64,000 nucleotides of DNA from an uncultured Lachnospiraceae bacterium (GCA_910579805.1 CAJTWM010000001.1:186001-250000); one strand, 5' to 3'; positions 1 through 6,955 are shown, numbered from the stretch's first letter. The notes: generated from the letters alone by a model not told the origin. Program-made: numbers and translations.

Positions 1-842
1 TTTTCTTCTATTACAAAAGAGACCTGATACCAAACCGTCCCCGTCTTAGCGTTTACTTCCACATCTTTTATAAACACGGTATGTCCGCTTCGAAGCGCCG
101 CAACGGTCTGCGCGCCGTAATCCGGCCTCTCTTTTACGTCGTAAGAATCGCACAGATATACCAGCGCCATCACTATTTCAGATGCAACGATCCCTTTTAA
201 CGTTTCCTTGGCGTCTTTCACGAATGCCTGCACTTGCTCTTCCTGTAAAAGCGTTTCCTCTTCTTCTGTTTCCGTTTCGGTTTCCGTATCGGTCTCAGTT
301 TCCGTGTTTTCTTCAGTGTCGGTTTCACTTTCGGTTTCCTCAGCGTCTTCCGTTTCGGTACCGCTTTCGGTTTCCTCAATGTCTTCCGTTCCCGTATTGC
401 TTTCGGTTTCCTCAATGTCTTCCGTTCCCGTATTGCTTTCGGTTTCCTCAGCATCTTCCGTTCCGGTACTGTTTTCCGTTTCTGAGCCGCCTTCTGTTCC
501 GGTATTGCTTTCCGTACCGGTTTCGTTTTCGGATCCGGAGTTACCTTCCGTTTCCCCGTTTGCATCCGTACCGGCACTTTCTTCCGTTCCTATACCGTTT
601 TCCGGTCCGGCAGTTTTCTCCGCGTCGGTTTCCGGATTGCCCGTTTCTCCTCCAGTTCCTTCTCCGCTATCCGGCTGCTGCCCGGACGCTGCAGTTTCTT
701 CTAATTCTTCTAAGATCACCCTCAGATCCGAACCCGGTTGGGAGATTGTGGCAGCATAAGAGGACAGCGGGATACTGTTCACAGTAATTCCCGCCGTTAA
801 CGCCACTACAAGTAACTTTTTAAATTTATTTTTAAATCTCAT
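1..842 (-). CDS. Secreted protein with Glu/Thr-rich repeat linker (partial)
   Basis: An open frame runs from an ATG at 840-842 off the left edge (280 codons visible). Residues 1-31 are a signal peptide: a basic MRFKNKFKK start, a hydrophobic stretch and an SSYAA cleavage region. Residues of roughly 40-195 are a low-complexity acidic linker of Glu, Thr, Ser and Gly, including a 12-residue unit of the type EETESNTGTEDI. The visible end (GHTVFIKDVEV, GTVWYQVSFV) resembles a bacterial SH3-like domain. I infer a cell-surface or secreted protein, perhaps a cell-wall hydrolase or adhesin whose catalytic part lies outside the window. A purine-rich AAGGGATGGG precedes the ATG, and a good promoter lies at 904-932. 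Confidence 0.75.
   Translation of the reverse strand, partial: MRFKNKFKKLLVVALTAGITVNSIPLSSYAATISQPGSDLRVILEELEETAASGQQPDSGEGTGGETGNPETDAEKTAGPENGIGTEESAGTDANGETEGNSGSENETGTESNTGTEGGSETENSTGTEDAEETESNTGTEDIEETESNTGTEDIEETESGTETEDAEETESETDTEENTETETDTETETETEEEETLLQEEQVQAFVKDAKETLKGIVASEIVMALVYLCDSYDVKERPDYGAQTVAALRSGHTVFIKDVEVNAKTGTVWYQVSFVIEE
330..473. repeat. 36-bp tandem repeat in the surface-protein gene
   Basis: Four consecutive 36-bp units begin at 330, 366, 402 and 438. The two central units are identical and the outer two differ by a few bases. The unit is a multiple of three, so a change in copy number would lengthen or shorten the acidic linker without breaking the frame. Confidence 0.85.
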
Positions 843-903
843 ATATACCCATCCCTTTTTTGTTATAGACCATAGTTAATAGACTTCATGATAAGTTTAA
901 ATT

Positions 904-932
904 ATTGTAACATAACAAAAATGAGACTTCAA
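904..932 (-). promoter_or_regulatory. Promoter of the surface-protein gene
   Basis: On the minus strand, TTGAAG (927-932), a 17-bp spacer and TACAAT (904-909) lie about 60 bp upstream of the start codon at 842. This is a close sigma-A match. Confidence 0.6.
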
Positions 933-988
933 CTTTCTTAATCATATCTTAAGATTATTATATTGCAAATACCCAATTTACTGAGGTG

Positions 989-1010
989 TTTGTTGCTAAT
1001 TTGTTACTAA
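989..1010 (+). repeat. Left direct repeat (putative att site)
   Basis: Two tandem 11-bp units of the form TTTGTTGCTAA, the second with A for G. The same 22 bases recur at 8125-8146 with one mismatch. The site is intergenic and no tRNA gene is visible beside it. Confidence 0.6.
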
Positions 1011-1049
1011 TTGTTTTTAATTCCATGTGATTTCAGATGATTTTTTTTC

Positions 1050-1087
1050 AAAAAAACGACCTTCATAGCAATATGTAAGGTCGTTTT
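1050..1087 (-). terminator. Terminator of the lysozyme gene
   Basis: An 11-bp perfect stem (1053-1063 with 1077-1087) around a 13-nt loop is followed on the minus strand by seven T residues. It lies just downstream of the lysozyme stop codon. Confidence 0.8.
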
Positions 1088-1100
1088 GGTCTACTTCATT

Positions 1101-1736
1101 TTAATCCTGAAACAATCTATTCCACGTTTTACTTCCAACGATTCCGTCTACATCAAGCCCACTCTCGGCCTGAAACTCTTTAACAGCCTCTAGAGTTTTT
1201 ATTCCGAATATGCCGTCCACATTGCCGACGCTGTACCCCAGCACTGCAAGCTGTTTCTGCAGATAAATTACATCCTCTCCCCGGCTGCCCCTTTTGACTG
1301 TCGATCTTGCATTGCTTTTGCATAAAAACAGGTTCTGCTCTGCCTGTCTGCGTTTTGTCAGCCCGGCAAGCGGCTTTCCTGCCGCCTTGTTGTATGCCAT
1401 AATCTTTTCCGCTATCACGGCCCGGCTTCTTGTCCCATTTGCTGTGAGCTGGTCGATGCTGCCGACATTAAACGCAAAAGAAACCAGCGCGTCAAATTCA
1501 TTCTGCCGCCATGTGTACCTGTCATGGTATTTGTTTACTTTTTTCTCATATTTTTCCGCGTCGCTTACAAGAAGCCTGTCTGCCTCCTCCTGCGTGATCC
1601 TCTGCCCTGCTGCCACTCCGGCGGTATGTCCGTAGCCAATCGTCCATACGCCCGCCGGACAACGGTATGCCGTCAGCCGGCAGCCCTCAAACTGCTTGAT
1701 CAAATCCAATCCTGCCTGCCCTGTCTTTAATCCCAT
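1101..1736 (-). CDS. Phage-type lysozyme (GH24) with peptidoglycan-binding domain
   Basis: This 211-aa endolysin should cleave the glycan backbone of peptidoglycan. Residues 8-140 match GH24 muramidases: IKQFEGCRLTAY carries catalytic Glu17, and CPAGVWTIGYGH carries Cys26 (at the position of Asp in T4 lysozyme, a known variant) and Thr32. Residues about 150-210 are a PG_binding_1 domain (LQKQLAVLGY, DGIFGIKTLEAVKEFQ). There is no signal peptide. The start at 1736 is preferred over an upstream in-frame ATG (1760) because it follows GGTGAGGT and sits 7 bp after the stop codon of the 41-aa membrane protein, giving a holin-endolysin-like order. Both genes lie under operators of the adjacent repressor. 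Confidence 0.88.
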   Translation of the reverse strand: MGLKTGQAGLDLIKQFEGCRLTAYRCPAGVWTIGYGHTAGVAAGQRITQEEADRLLVSDAEKYEKKVNKYHDRYTWRQNEFDALVSFAFNVGSIDQLTANGTRSRAVIAEKIMAYNKAAGKPLAGLTKRRQAEQNLFLCKSNARSTVKRGSRGEDVIYLQKQLAVLGYSVGNVDGIFGIKTLEAVKEFQAESGLDVDGIVGSKTWNRLFQD

Positions 1737-1743
1737 ATGTACC

Positions 1744-1869
1744 TCACCCTTCCCAATCATTCATGCATCCCGCGCACTCACTGACCATTTTCCCAATTAC
1801 TGCAAAAACCGTAACAGCTGCAATAAATACTGCCACAGAAGCGCCTATACTTTTCAAATTTGAATACAT
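1744..1869 (-). CDS. Small single-span membrane protein (holin-like, 41 aa)
   Basis: An ATG at 1869 follows a strong Shine-Dalgarno (GAAAGGAGAG). The 41-aa product has a short polar N-terminus, one hydrophobic segment (about residues 10-27: ASVAVFIAAVTVFAVIG) and a polar tail with two Cys. It stops 7 bp before the lysozyme start, so the two are probably co-transcribed and translationally coupled. Its position suggests a holin or a membrane partner of the lysozyme, but one-span holins have little sequence signature, so function is inferred from context only. It is too short for most gene callers. Confidence 0.6.
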   Translation of the reverse strand: MYSNLKSIGASVAVFIAAVTVFAVIGKMVSECAGCMNDWEG

Positions 1870-1884
1870 ATTATCTCTCCTTTC

Positions 1885-1900
1885 TTACCTTTGAAGGTAA
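1885..1900. promoter_or_regulatory. Repressor operator O1
   Basis: A perfect 16-bp palindrome (TTACCTT, TG, AAGGTAA) lies between the lysis promoter and the 41-aa gene. The same ACCTTT/AAAGGT core recurs at 1914-1935 and 1949-1963, which suggests binding by the divergent HTH repressor. Confidence 0.6.
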
Positions 1901-1911
1901 TTTTTAATTAT

Positions 1912-1940
1912 AGAATATACCTTTAAAGGTATATTGTCAA
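1912..1940 (-). promoter_or_regulatory. Promoter of the lysis genes
   Basis: On the minus strand, TTGACA (1935-1940), a 17-bp spacer and TATTCT (1912-1917). A 22-bp palindrome fills the spacer, so bound repressor would directly block RNA polymerase. Confidence 0.6.
1914..1935. promoter_or_regulatory. Repressor operator O2 (22-bp perfect palindrome)
   Basis: The perfect palindrome has arms AATATACCTTT and AAAGGTATATT. It overlaps both the -35 and -10 elements of the leftward lysis promoter and is the best of the three operator copies. Confidence 0.7.
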
Positions 1941-1948
1941 ATAATATT

Positions 1949-1963
1949 TTACCTTTAAAAGTA
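1949..1963. promoter_or_regulatory. Repressor operator O3 (imperfect)
   Basis: TTACCTTTAAAAGTA, one mismatch from symmetry, ends 9 bp upstream of the -35 box of the repressor gene. It could mediate autoregulation. Confidence 0.5.
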
Positions 1964-1972
1964 TTTTTTTGA

Positions 1973-2001
1973 TTGATTGTCACCAAAACTTATGCTATAC
2001 T
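1973..2001 (+). promoter_or_regulatory. Promoter of the repressor gene
   Basis: TTGATT (1973-1978), a 17-bp spacer and TATACT (1996-2001), 20 bp upstream of the repressor start codon and next to operator O3. Confidence 0.6.
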
Positions 2002-2020
2002 TATGCTTGGAGGTAATCAT

Positions 2021-2539
2021 ATGGACTTTTTAGAAAAATTGGACTTTTTAATGGATAAATACAACTTGAATAAAAGCACTTTGTCCAAATCATGTGACAT
2101 CCCATATACAACAATTGATGGTTGGTATAAAAGGGGCTATGAAGGGCTTAAATTGCCTACACTAAAGAAACTGTCCAACTATTTTGGAATCAGCCTTGAT
2201 TATTGGGCGGATGATAATTTAATTGAACCAATCCCTCCCAAAATCAATAATTTCACTCTAACCCAAAAGGATGAGATAGAACTTTTAACTGACTACCGAA
2301 CATTAAACGATTCTTCAAAGGTTTATGTAAGAGGAGTTGCAAAAGGTTTTTCTATTTCTGAAAAAATTGCTAATGCCAAAGGAGAAACATTAGTCTTTCC
2401 TGAATCAATTAATCCTACAAAAGAATTTGAAGAAACATTTAGTGGGCTTGATCCAGAATATCAACAGGCTATGTTAGAGTTTATTGAGCAATTACTTGCT
2501 AACCAAGAAGAATCTACCCCACACAGTTCTGAAAAATGA
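2021..2539 (+). CDS. Phage-type HTH (XRE/Cro-CI) repressor
   Basis: The protein has 172 aa. The start at ATG 2021 follows GGAGG; an upstream ATG at 1973 falls inside the promoter. Residues about 5-60 are an XRE-type helix-turn-helix (NKSTLSKSCDIPYTTIDGWYKRG, then LPTLKKLSNYFGISLDYW). The remainder is acidic and helical, without an S24 peptidase motif (no Ser/Lys dyad context), so induction by RecA-type autocleavage is not evident. It is divergent from the lysis genes, and three ACCTTT-type palindromes lie between them. I infer that it holds the lysozyme pair silent and controls its own expression. Confidence 0.85.
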   Translation: MDFLEKLDFLMDKYNLNKSTLSKSCDIPYTTIDGWYKRGYEGLKLPTLKKLSNYFGISLDYWADDNLIEPIPPKINNFTLTQKDEIELLTDYRTLNDSSKVYVRGVAKGFSISEKIANAKGETLVFPESINPTKEFEETFSGLDPEYQQAMLEFIEQLLANQEESTPHSSEK

Positions 2540-2540
2540 T

Positions 2541-2570
2541 GCAGGTACATCACCGTACCTGCACTTTTTT
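2541..2570 (+). terminator. Terminator of the repressor gene
   Basis: An 8-bp stem GCAGGTAC/GTACCTGC around a 6-nt loop, followed by six T residues, directly after the repressor stop codon. Confidence 0.85.
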
Positions 2571-2612
2571 ACAGTCCGCTTATAACGCATATAAAAACAT
2601 TTGTTTTTCTCG

Positions 2613-2641
2613 TTGACAAATACTTTTATATGTGTTATCCT
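2613..2641 (+). promoter_or_regulatory. Promoter of hicAB
   Basis: TTGACA (2613-2618), a 17-bp spacer and TATCCT (2636-2641), 24 bp upstream of the hicA start. Confidence 0.65.
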
Positions 2642-2664
2642 AATAGTGTCAGGAGGGTACATGA

Positions 2665-2862
2665 ATGAAAAGCTATTCATCACGGGAAGTTATCAAAATG
2701 TTGAAAGCGGATGGCTGGTATGAAGTAAATGTGGAGGGAAGCCACCATCAATACAAGCATCCAACCAAAAAGGGACGTACAACTGTAAAGCATCCTGACA
2801 AAGACATCCCTACTAAAACGCTAAAACGCATTGAAGAACAGTCGGGGCTAAAATTTAGGTAG
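2665..2862 (+). CDS. hicA: HicA family toxin (mRNA interferase)
   Basis: The 65-aa protein matches HicA/YcfA: SSREVIKMLKADGW, then the catalytic-His motif GSHHQYKHP and the KGRTTVKHPDKDIPTKTLKRI segment ending in a helix. HicA has a dsRBD-like fold and cleaves mRNA in starved or unbalanced cells; it is neutralised by HicB, encoded 43 bp downstream. ATG 2665 follows AGGAGG by 8 bp; another ATG at 2661 is out of frame. The pair probably stabilises the element. Confidence 0.9.
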   Translation: MKSYSSREVIKMLKADGWYEVNVEGSHHQYKHPTKKGRTTVKHPDKDIPTKTLKRIEEQSGLKFR

Positions 2863-2905
2863 CCCCGGCTCCCTCCCGACAAATCTGATCAAGGAGGTCA
2901 TTTCC

Positions 2906-3310
2906 ATGAAACAAGTAGAACGTTATTTTTATCCTGCTGTTTTCACTTATGAACCCGGTCAGGAAATCGCTGTGGATTTTCCTGATCTGAAATGCGCCAC
3001 CAGCGGCGTGAATGATGACGATGCACTCTTATCGGCAAGAGAGCTTCTCGGCTGCGTTCTTTACGGGCTGGAAGAAGATGCAGAAGAAATCCCTGTTCCC
3101 ACTCCTTTGACAAAGGTAGACACGCAGCCCAACGAACGCGTTGTACTGGTAGATGTATATATGCCGTCTATCCGGCAGGCACATGTTAACCGCTCTGTCA
3201 ACCGTACCGTAACGCTACCTGCATGGCTCAATGCTGCCGCATTAGAACGCAATATTAACTTTTCTCAAGTATTACAAGACGCTCTCAAAGCTCAACTTCA
3301 CTTAGGATAA
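2906..3310 (+). CDS. hicB: HicB family antitoxin
   Basis: The 134-aa partner of HicA. Residues about 6-60 form the HicB partial RNase H-like fold (YPAVFTYEPGQEIAVDFPDL, then a DALLSARELLGCVLYGLEEDAEEIP helix). The C-terminal part (NRTVTLPAWLNAAALERNINFSQVLQDALK, broken here only for length) is a ribbon-helix-helix/HicB_lk DNA-binding tail that should autorepress the operon. The start follows AAGGAGG (2893-2899). Toxin-first order is usual for hicAB. Confidence 0.88.
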   Translation: MKQVERYFYPAVFTYEPGQEIAVDFPDLKCATSGVNDDDALLSARELLGCVLYGLEEDAEEIPVPTPLTKVDTQPNERVVLVDVYMPSIRQAHVNRSVNRTVTLPAWLNAAALERNINFSQVLQDALKAQLHLG

Positions 3311-3339
3311 GAGGGGTTTTTTCCTCTCTTATCTGTTTT
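3306..3339 (+). terminator. Terminator of hicAB
   Basis: An 11-bp stem with one mismatch (GATAAGAGGGG with CCTCTCTTATC) and a T6 loop, followed by GTTTTT. It begins inside the hicB stop region. Confidence 0.8.
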
Positions 3340-3537
3340 TCTTGGTAAAATCCTTATTTTTTCACGAAATAATCCCTCTACGGGCACCACGCCAAACAGT
3401 GAATTTAAGAAATATTTCTGTAAATGGATATTTCCGATCATCTAATTCTGCTTTCTGCAATCCGTATCTTATAGACGCATCTTAGCATCTTTAAGACTCG
3501 TCGTCAATCTTTTTTGCGTCTTTGTTCAACAAATTTA

Positions 3538-3566
3538 TTGACTTTTGTATTTTCTGCTGTTATGCT
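3538..3566 (+). promoter_or_regulatory. Promoter of the 136-aa HTH regulator
   Basis: TTGACT (3538-3543), a 17-bp spacer and TATGCT (3561-3566), 23 bp upstream of the GTG start. An inverted pair AGACGCA (3473-3479) and TGCGTCT (3515-3521) lies just upstream and could be an operator. The rest of 3340-3537 shows nothing recognisable. Confidence 0.55.
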
Positions 3567-3589
3567 TAATCACAAGGAGGTGTATTTGA

Positions 3590-4000
3590 GTGACACAAGG
3601 TGAACGCGTTAAAAAAATTCGAAAGGATCGAAACCTTACGACCGCAAAATTTGGTGAAGTGCTAGGGATTCAGAGATCCGCTGTTTCTAAAATAGAAAAC
3701 GGACGCTGTTCTCTCACAGAGGCAAATATCAAAGCAATTTGCCGTGAATTTTCCATAAGCGAAGAATGGCTTCGGACAGGCAATGGCGAAATGACAATAG
3801 GTTACCCTGAAGATGAAATAGCCGAACTCGTCACTGATTTATTGATAGACGGTCAAGGCAATGCATTATATGGCATGATCCTTAGCATCATGAAAGTATA
3901 TAAGCGGTCTTCACCTGCTGCGCAGAAAGCTTTAAACGATTTAATAGATTCAGTTTATATAGATATGCAAGAGCGAAAAAGTACAAAAAAAGAGGACTAA
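3590..4000 (+). CDS. XRE family transcriptional regulator
   Basis: The 136-aa protein begins at GTG, 9 bp after AAGGAGG. Residues 1-60 are a classic XRE helix-turn-helix (GERVKKIRKDRNLTTAKFGEVLG, then IQRSAVSKIENGRCSLTEANIKAICREF), followed by SEEWLRTGNGEM, common in Clostridial phage regulators. The C-terminal half is helical, with no enzymatic motif. It is a likely second regulator of the element; its target is unknown. Confidence 0.82.
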   Translation: MTQGERVKKIRKDRNLTTAKFGEVLGIQRSAVSKIENGRCSLTEANIKAICREFSISEEWLRTGNGEMTIGYPEDEIAELVTDLLIDGQGNALYGMILSIMKVYKRSSPAAQKALNDLIDSVYIDMQERKSTKKED

Positions 4001-4009
4001 CGTCCTCTT
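3984..4009 (-). terminator. Terminator of the 42-aa gene
   Basis: An 8-bp perfect stem AAGAGGAC/GTCCTCTT (3990-3997 with 4002-4009), followed on the minus strand by seven T residues. It overlaps the convergent stop codons of the 136-aa regulator and the 42-aa gene. Confidence 0.7.
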
Positions 4010-4125
4010 CTCTTCAAATATGTTTTGAGAATCGTATATATTTGAATCAGTATCTTACTATCTGATTCCCCTAGATTCTCAATCATTGCTTCTATAGCTT
4101 GCTTGTACTTTTTGTAATCTTTCAT
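3997..4125 (-). CDS. Small helical protein (42 aa), unknown function
   Basis: An ATG at 4125 preceded by AGGAGGGG opens a 42-codon frame ending at 3997, overlapping the stop codon of the convergent HTH gene. The product (MKDYKKYKQAIEAMIENLG start, SKILIQIYTILKTYLKRRGR end) is charged and predicted to form two amphipathic helices. No family is recognised. Short proteins of this kind occur next to phage regulators in Clostridia; a regulatory or antirepressor role would be guesswork. Confidence 0.5.
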   Translation of the reverse strand: MKDYKKYKQAIEAMIENLGESDSKILIQIYTILKTYLKRRGR

Positions 4126-4142
4126 CTGTCGTAGTCCCCTCC

Positions 4143-4208
4143 TGTAAGATTAAGATGTTATTATGTGTCTCTAATAATAATAACGAAATGAGACACACAA
4201 ATCTTACA
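4143..4208. promoter_or_regulatory. Nested inverted repeats upstream of the 42-aa gene
   Basis: Outer arms TGTAAGATT (4143-4151) and AATCTTACA (4200-4208) are a perfect 9-bp inverted repeat. Inside them, TGTGTCTC (4164-4171) and GAGACACA (4190-4197) form a second perfect one. They lie between two leftward genes, where the promoter of the 42-aa gene should be, and may be paired operators. Confidence 0.5.
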
Positions 4209-4245
4209 AAATTTTTGAAAATGTAAACTATAGTTGCCAACTTTT

Positions 4246-4461
4246 TTAGTTTTGCACTATTTCGTATGAAAACAGGCTACATGGATCAATTTCCAATGCC
4301 GCCGCTATCATGCACATTGTTAGGATGCTAGGGTGCTTTTTCCCGTTTTCGATGTTATTGATCTCAGTATGACTGACACCCGACAGCGCCGCAAGCTGCC
4401 GTGACGATAACTTTTTTTGCATCCGCTTTTCATATACAAAATATTTTATTTCAATTTTCAT
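4246..4461 (-). CDS. Small XRE/Cro-type HTH protein (71 aa)
   Basis: The whole 71-aa protein is one HTH_3 domain: VYEKRMQKKLSSRQLAALSG, then VSHTEINNIENGKKHPSILT and MIAAALEIDPCSLF. It is Cro-like in size. A GAGGAAAAGG sequence precedes the ATG. It is divergent from the DUF4041 gene at 4593, so it may regulate that gene or the 42-aa gene downstream. Confidence 0.82.
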   Translation of the reverse strand: MKIEIKYFVYEKRMQKKLSSRQLAALSGVSHTEINNIENGKKHPSILTMCMIAAALEIDPCSLFSYEIVQN

Positions 4462-4592
4462 TGCCTTTTCCTCTATCAGTTATTTATGCCCATTTGAAAC
4501 TTTGTAATTCTTTTAGCGGAAAAGCTTTTAAAACAACAATTAACTATTTTATAAGGAATAACACATAATACTTTAGAGAAAAGAGGTTTTTT

Positions 4593-6125
4593 ATGGGAAT
4601 AGCAGATGTTTTTAGAACAAAACAGTTTAAAAATGATATTGATCGGCTCCAAGCTGAAAATAATTACCTAAATTCTCTTCTTACGCCAGAAATGAAAACT
4701 GCTGTATCAATAAATACTGAAATACAAAGACTTGCGAATGAAAAAGAATTAATACAAGCTGATATTGAAAACTGTAAAAAGCAACACCAAAAAATAATCC
4801 AAGAAATTTGTTCCTTGAACAGTGAAATTGAACAGAAAAAAAGATACATTATCTATTTAGATGATGAAACATTGTATCAGGATTTTGGTCTATACACTCC
4901 TGTGTATAATCTTATGAATTCTGAAATATATAAAGATAAGCTTGCTGTAGTACGCGAACGGCAAAAAACTATGATAAAAAACAATACAGCCGCAAATTTC
5001 CCTAGCAACTTTACTTATAATAACAGCATTGCGCAGGGAAAGAAGCTTGTAGCTGATAACGTAAAACAAATATTGCGTGCTTTTAATAATGAGTGTGAAG
5101 CAATTATTGACAAAGTAAAATTCAACAATGTTGAATCTATACGCAAAAGAATTATTAAATCTTGTGAAGACTTAAACAAGTTGAACTCTAAAATGCAGAT
5201 TTCTATTACGCCGTCATATTTAGATCTAAAACTGCAAGAAATGAACCTCTGCTATGAATATGCACTAAAAAAACAGGAAGAAAAAGAAGAGCAAAAACGA
5301 ATCAGGGAAGAACAACGTGAAGCCCAAAAATTACAAAAAGAAATCGAAGAAGCAAGAAAGACAAGTGAAAAAGAAAGAACCCACTATCGAAATGCGCTTC
5401 ATCGTATTGAAGTACAAATGCAATCTGCGACCGAAATAGAGCGTACCATTTTAGAAGAAAGACATCTAGAAATGCAACAACAACTGGATCATATAGAAGA
5501 AGAAATACGAAAAATTGACTATAGAGAAGCAAATCAACGCGCTGGATACGTTTATATTATTTCAAATATTGGTTCCTTTGGCGAAAATATTTACAAAATT
5601 GGAATGACTAGAAGACTAGAGCCCATGGATCGCGTAGACGAACTGGGAGATGCCTCAGTTCCTTTCGCATTTGATGTACACGCAATGATTTTTAGTGATG
5701 ATGCCCCTGCTCTTGAATCAGCTCTTCACAGAGCATTTGACGACAGAAAAGTCAATATGATAAATACAAGAAGGGAATTTTTCAACGTAACTCTCGAAGA
5801 AATTGAAGCAGTTGTAAAAAGAAATTTTGATAAAACGGTTGAATTCACTAAAATTCCAAATGCTGAACAATACCGAGAATCACAAATGATGCGGCGTCAA
5901 TTAGGAATGGATGACTTAGTAAGGCAAGAATCACTTATAGATATATCCATAAATACTCTTTCCCCTGCTTGCGCCTCCCATTCTCCATCAACAAATACTT
6001 CTACTCTCGACCCATCAAAAGAATATTTAAGAACGAAATGGGGAATTTACGAAATGCCGAATCCTTATCACACACATATTGCCAAAGGGCCTCGTAACGA
6101 TCTAAAGTTAGTAGGAACTATATAA
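4593..6125 (+). CDS. DUF4041 / T5orf172 (GIY-YIG-like) coiled-coil protein
   Basis: The protein has 510 aa. Residues about 12-85 and 215-310 are long charged coiled coils (KQEEKEEQKRIREEQREAQK and similar). Between them is a conserved block typical of DUF4041 (YTPVYNLMNSEIYKDKLAVV, GKKLVADNVKQILRAFNNE). Residues about 317-400 are a T5orf172/MUG113 domain of the GIY-YIG nuclease superfamily: GYVYIISNIGSFGENIYKIGM, RVDELGDASVPF, ALHRAF. The C-terminus is unstructured. The domain combination is known in phages and mobile elements; a nuclease or defence role is inferred, not shown. It is more AT-rich than its neighbours. Start follows AAGAGG. Confidence 0.82.
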   Translation: MGIADVFRTKQFKNDIDRLQAENNYLNSLLTPEMKTAVSINTEIQRLANEKELIQADIENCKKQHQKIIQEICSLNSEIEQKKRYIIYLDDETLYQDFGLYTPVYNLMNSEIYKDKLAVVRERQKTMIKNNTAANFPSNFTYNNSIAQGKKLVADNVKQILRAFNNECEAIIDKVKFNNVESIRKRIIKSCEDLNKLNSKMQISITPSYLDLKLQEMNLCYEYALKKQEEKEEQKRIREEQREAQKLQKEIEEARKTSEKERTHYRNALHRIEVQMQSATEIERTILEERHLEMQQQLDHIEEEIRKIDYREANQRAGYVYIISNIGSFGENIYKIGMTRRLEPMDRVDELGDASVPFAFDVHAMIFSDDAPALESALHRAFDDRKVNMINTRREFFNVTLEEIEAVVKRNFDKTVEFTKIPNAEQYRESQMMRRQLGMDDLVRQESLIDISINTLSPACASHSPSTNTSTLDPSKEYLRTKWGIYEMPNPYHTHIAKGPRNDLKLVGTI

Positions 6126-6173
6126 AATGTACAAATTTCGCGTATACTTCAAAACCTAACAGGGAGGCAACCC

Positions 6174-6719
6174 ATGCCACAGTTAAAAGAAAAAAACTAT
6201 ACCATTAAAGATATCTATGCCCTGCCCGATGGGCAGCGCGCCGAGCTGATCGACGGTGTCATTTACGATATGACACCGCCAAACAGGATGCATCAAGAAC
6301 TTGTAAGCCAGTTTACCAAAACAATCGGGCAATATATCGATAAAAATGACGGCTTATGTAAGGTCTATCCCGCACCATTTGCCGTCTTCCTTAATAAGGA
6401 TGATAAAAACTATGTTGAGCCGGATATTTCCGTAATCTGCGACAAATCCAAACTGGATGACCGCGGATGTAACGGTGCGCCTGATTGGGTCATTGAGATT
6501 ACTTCTCCATCAAATCCGCAGCATGACTATGGCATTAAACTCTTTAAATACCGCAATGCCGGTGTCCGAGAATATTGGATTGTGAACCCACAGAAAAAAA
6601 CTGTTATGGTGTATGACTTTGAAAATGAAACAAAATCAAACCAATACAGTTTTGAAGATGATATTCCTGTATGCATTTATGATAACTTGGTCATCAATAT
6701 TGAAAATATGCTTTTATAG
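6174..6719 (+). CDS. Uma2 family endonuclease-like protein
   Basis: The 181-aa protein matches Uma2/DUF820, a PD-(D/E)XK-fold family: RAELIDGVIYDMTPPNRMHQ, then VEPDISVICD (Asp84), PDWVIEITSPSN (Glu108), and KLFKYRNAGVREYWIVNP. Members are frequent in mobile elements and cyanobacterial genomes; a biological role is rarely known. GGGAGG precedes the ATG, and the gene lies 48 bp after the DUF4041 gene, so they may be co-transcribed. Confidence 0.88.
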   Translation: MPQLKEKNYTIKDIYALPDGQRAELIDGVIYDMTPPNRMHQELVSQFTKTIGQYIDKNDGLCKVYPAPFAVFLNKDDKNYVEPDISVICDKSKLDDRGCNGAPDWVIEITSPSNPQHDYGIKLFKYRNAGVREYWIVNPQKKTVMVYDFENETKSNQYSFEDDIPVCIYDNLVINIENMLL

Positions 6720-6722
6720 AAA

Positions 6723-6755
6723 AACCGCCCAGTACTCGCAATACTGAACGGCTTT
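6723..6755 (+). terminator. Imperfect stem-loop after uma2
   Basis: AACCG-CC-CAGTA pairs imperfectly with TACTG-AA-CGGCTT, followed by only three T residues. It is a possible weak terminator right after the Uma2 stop. Confidence 0.4.
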
Positions 6756-6759
6756 AACA

Positions 6760-6900
6760 TCCCCGAAGGTGATGCCCTATGACTACAAAAATATTGTATC
6801 ATCTTCGGGAACAGCTTGCAAGCGAGTTGTGTCCATTGTTTGGAAATAACTCACAGGCTGTTATTTTTGTACCATTTTGGTGATACCAGCAAAATGGTAC
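6760..6900. promoter_or_regulatory. Cluster of inverted repeats upstream of the integrase
   Basis: Three inverted repeats lie in the 236-bp gap: CCCGAAGGTG (about 6763) with CATCTTCGGG (about 6800), AAATAAC (6844-6850) with GTTATTT (6860-6866), and a perfect 11-bp pair GTACCATTTTG (6869-6879) with CAAAATGGTAC (6890-6900). They may be regulatory sites or integrase/excisionase binding sites. Confidence 0.45.
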
Positions 6901-6955
6901 CGGCTAAATCACATGGAATTGCTGACACCATTAAGACGATAGGAGGATTGATATT

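Noticed and set aside
182..787. Long plus-strand frames rich in Phe/Pro/Arg or Ser/Val over the repeat region
   Set aside because: They are mirror images of the Glu/Thr repeat gene on the minus strand, which has a signal peptide, promoter and ribosome site; the plus-strand frames have none.
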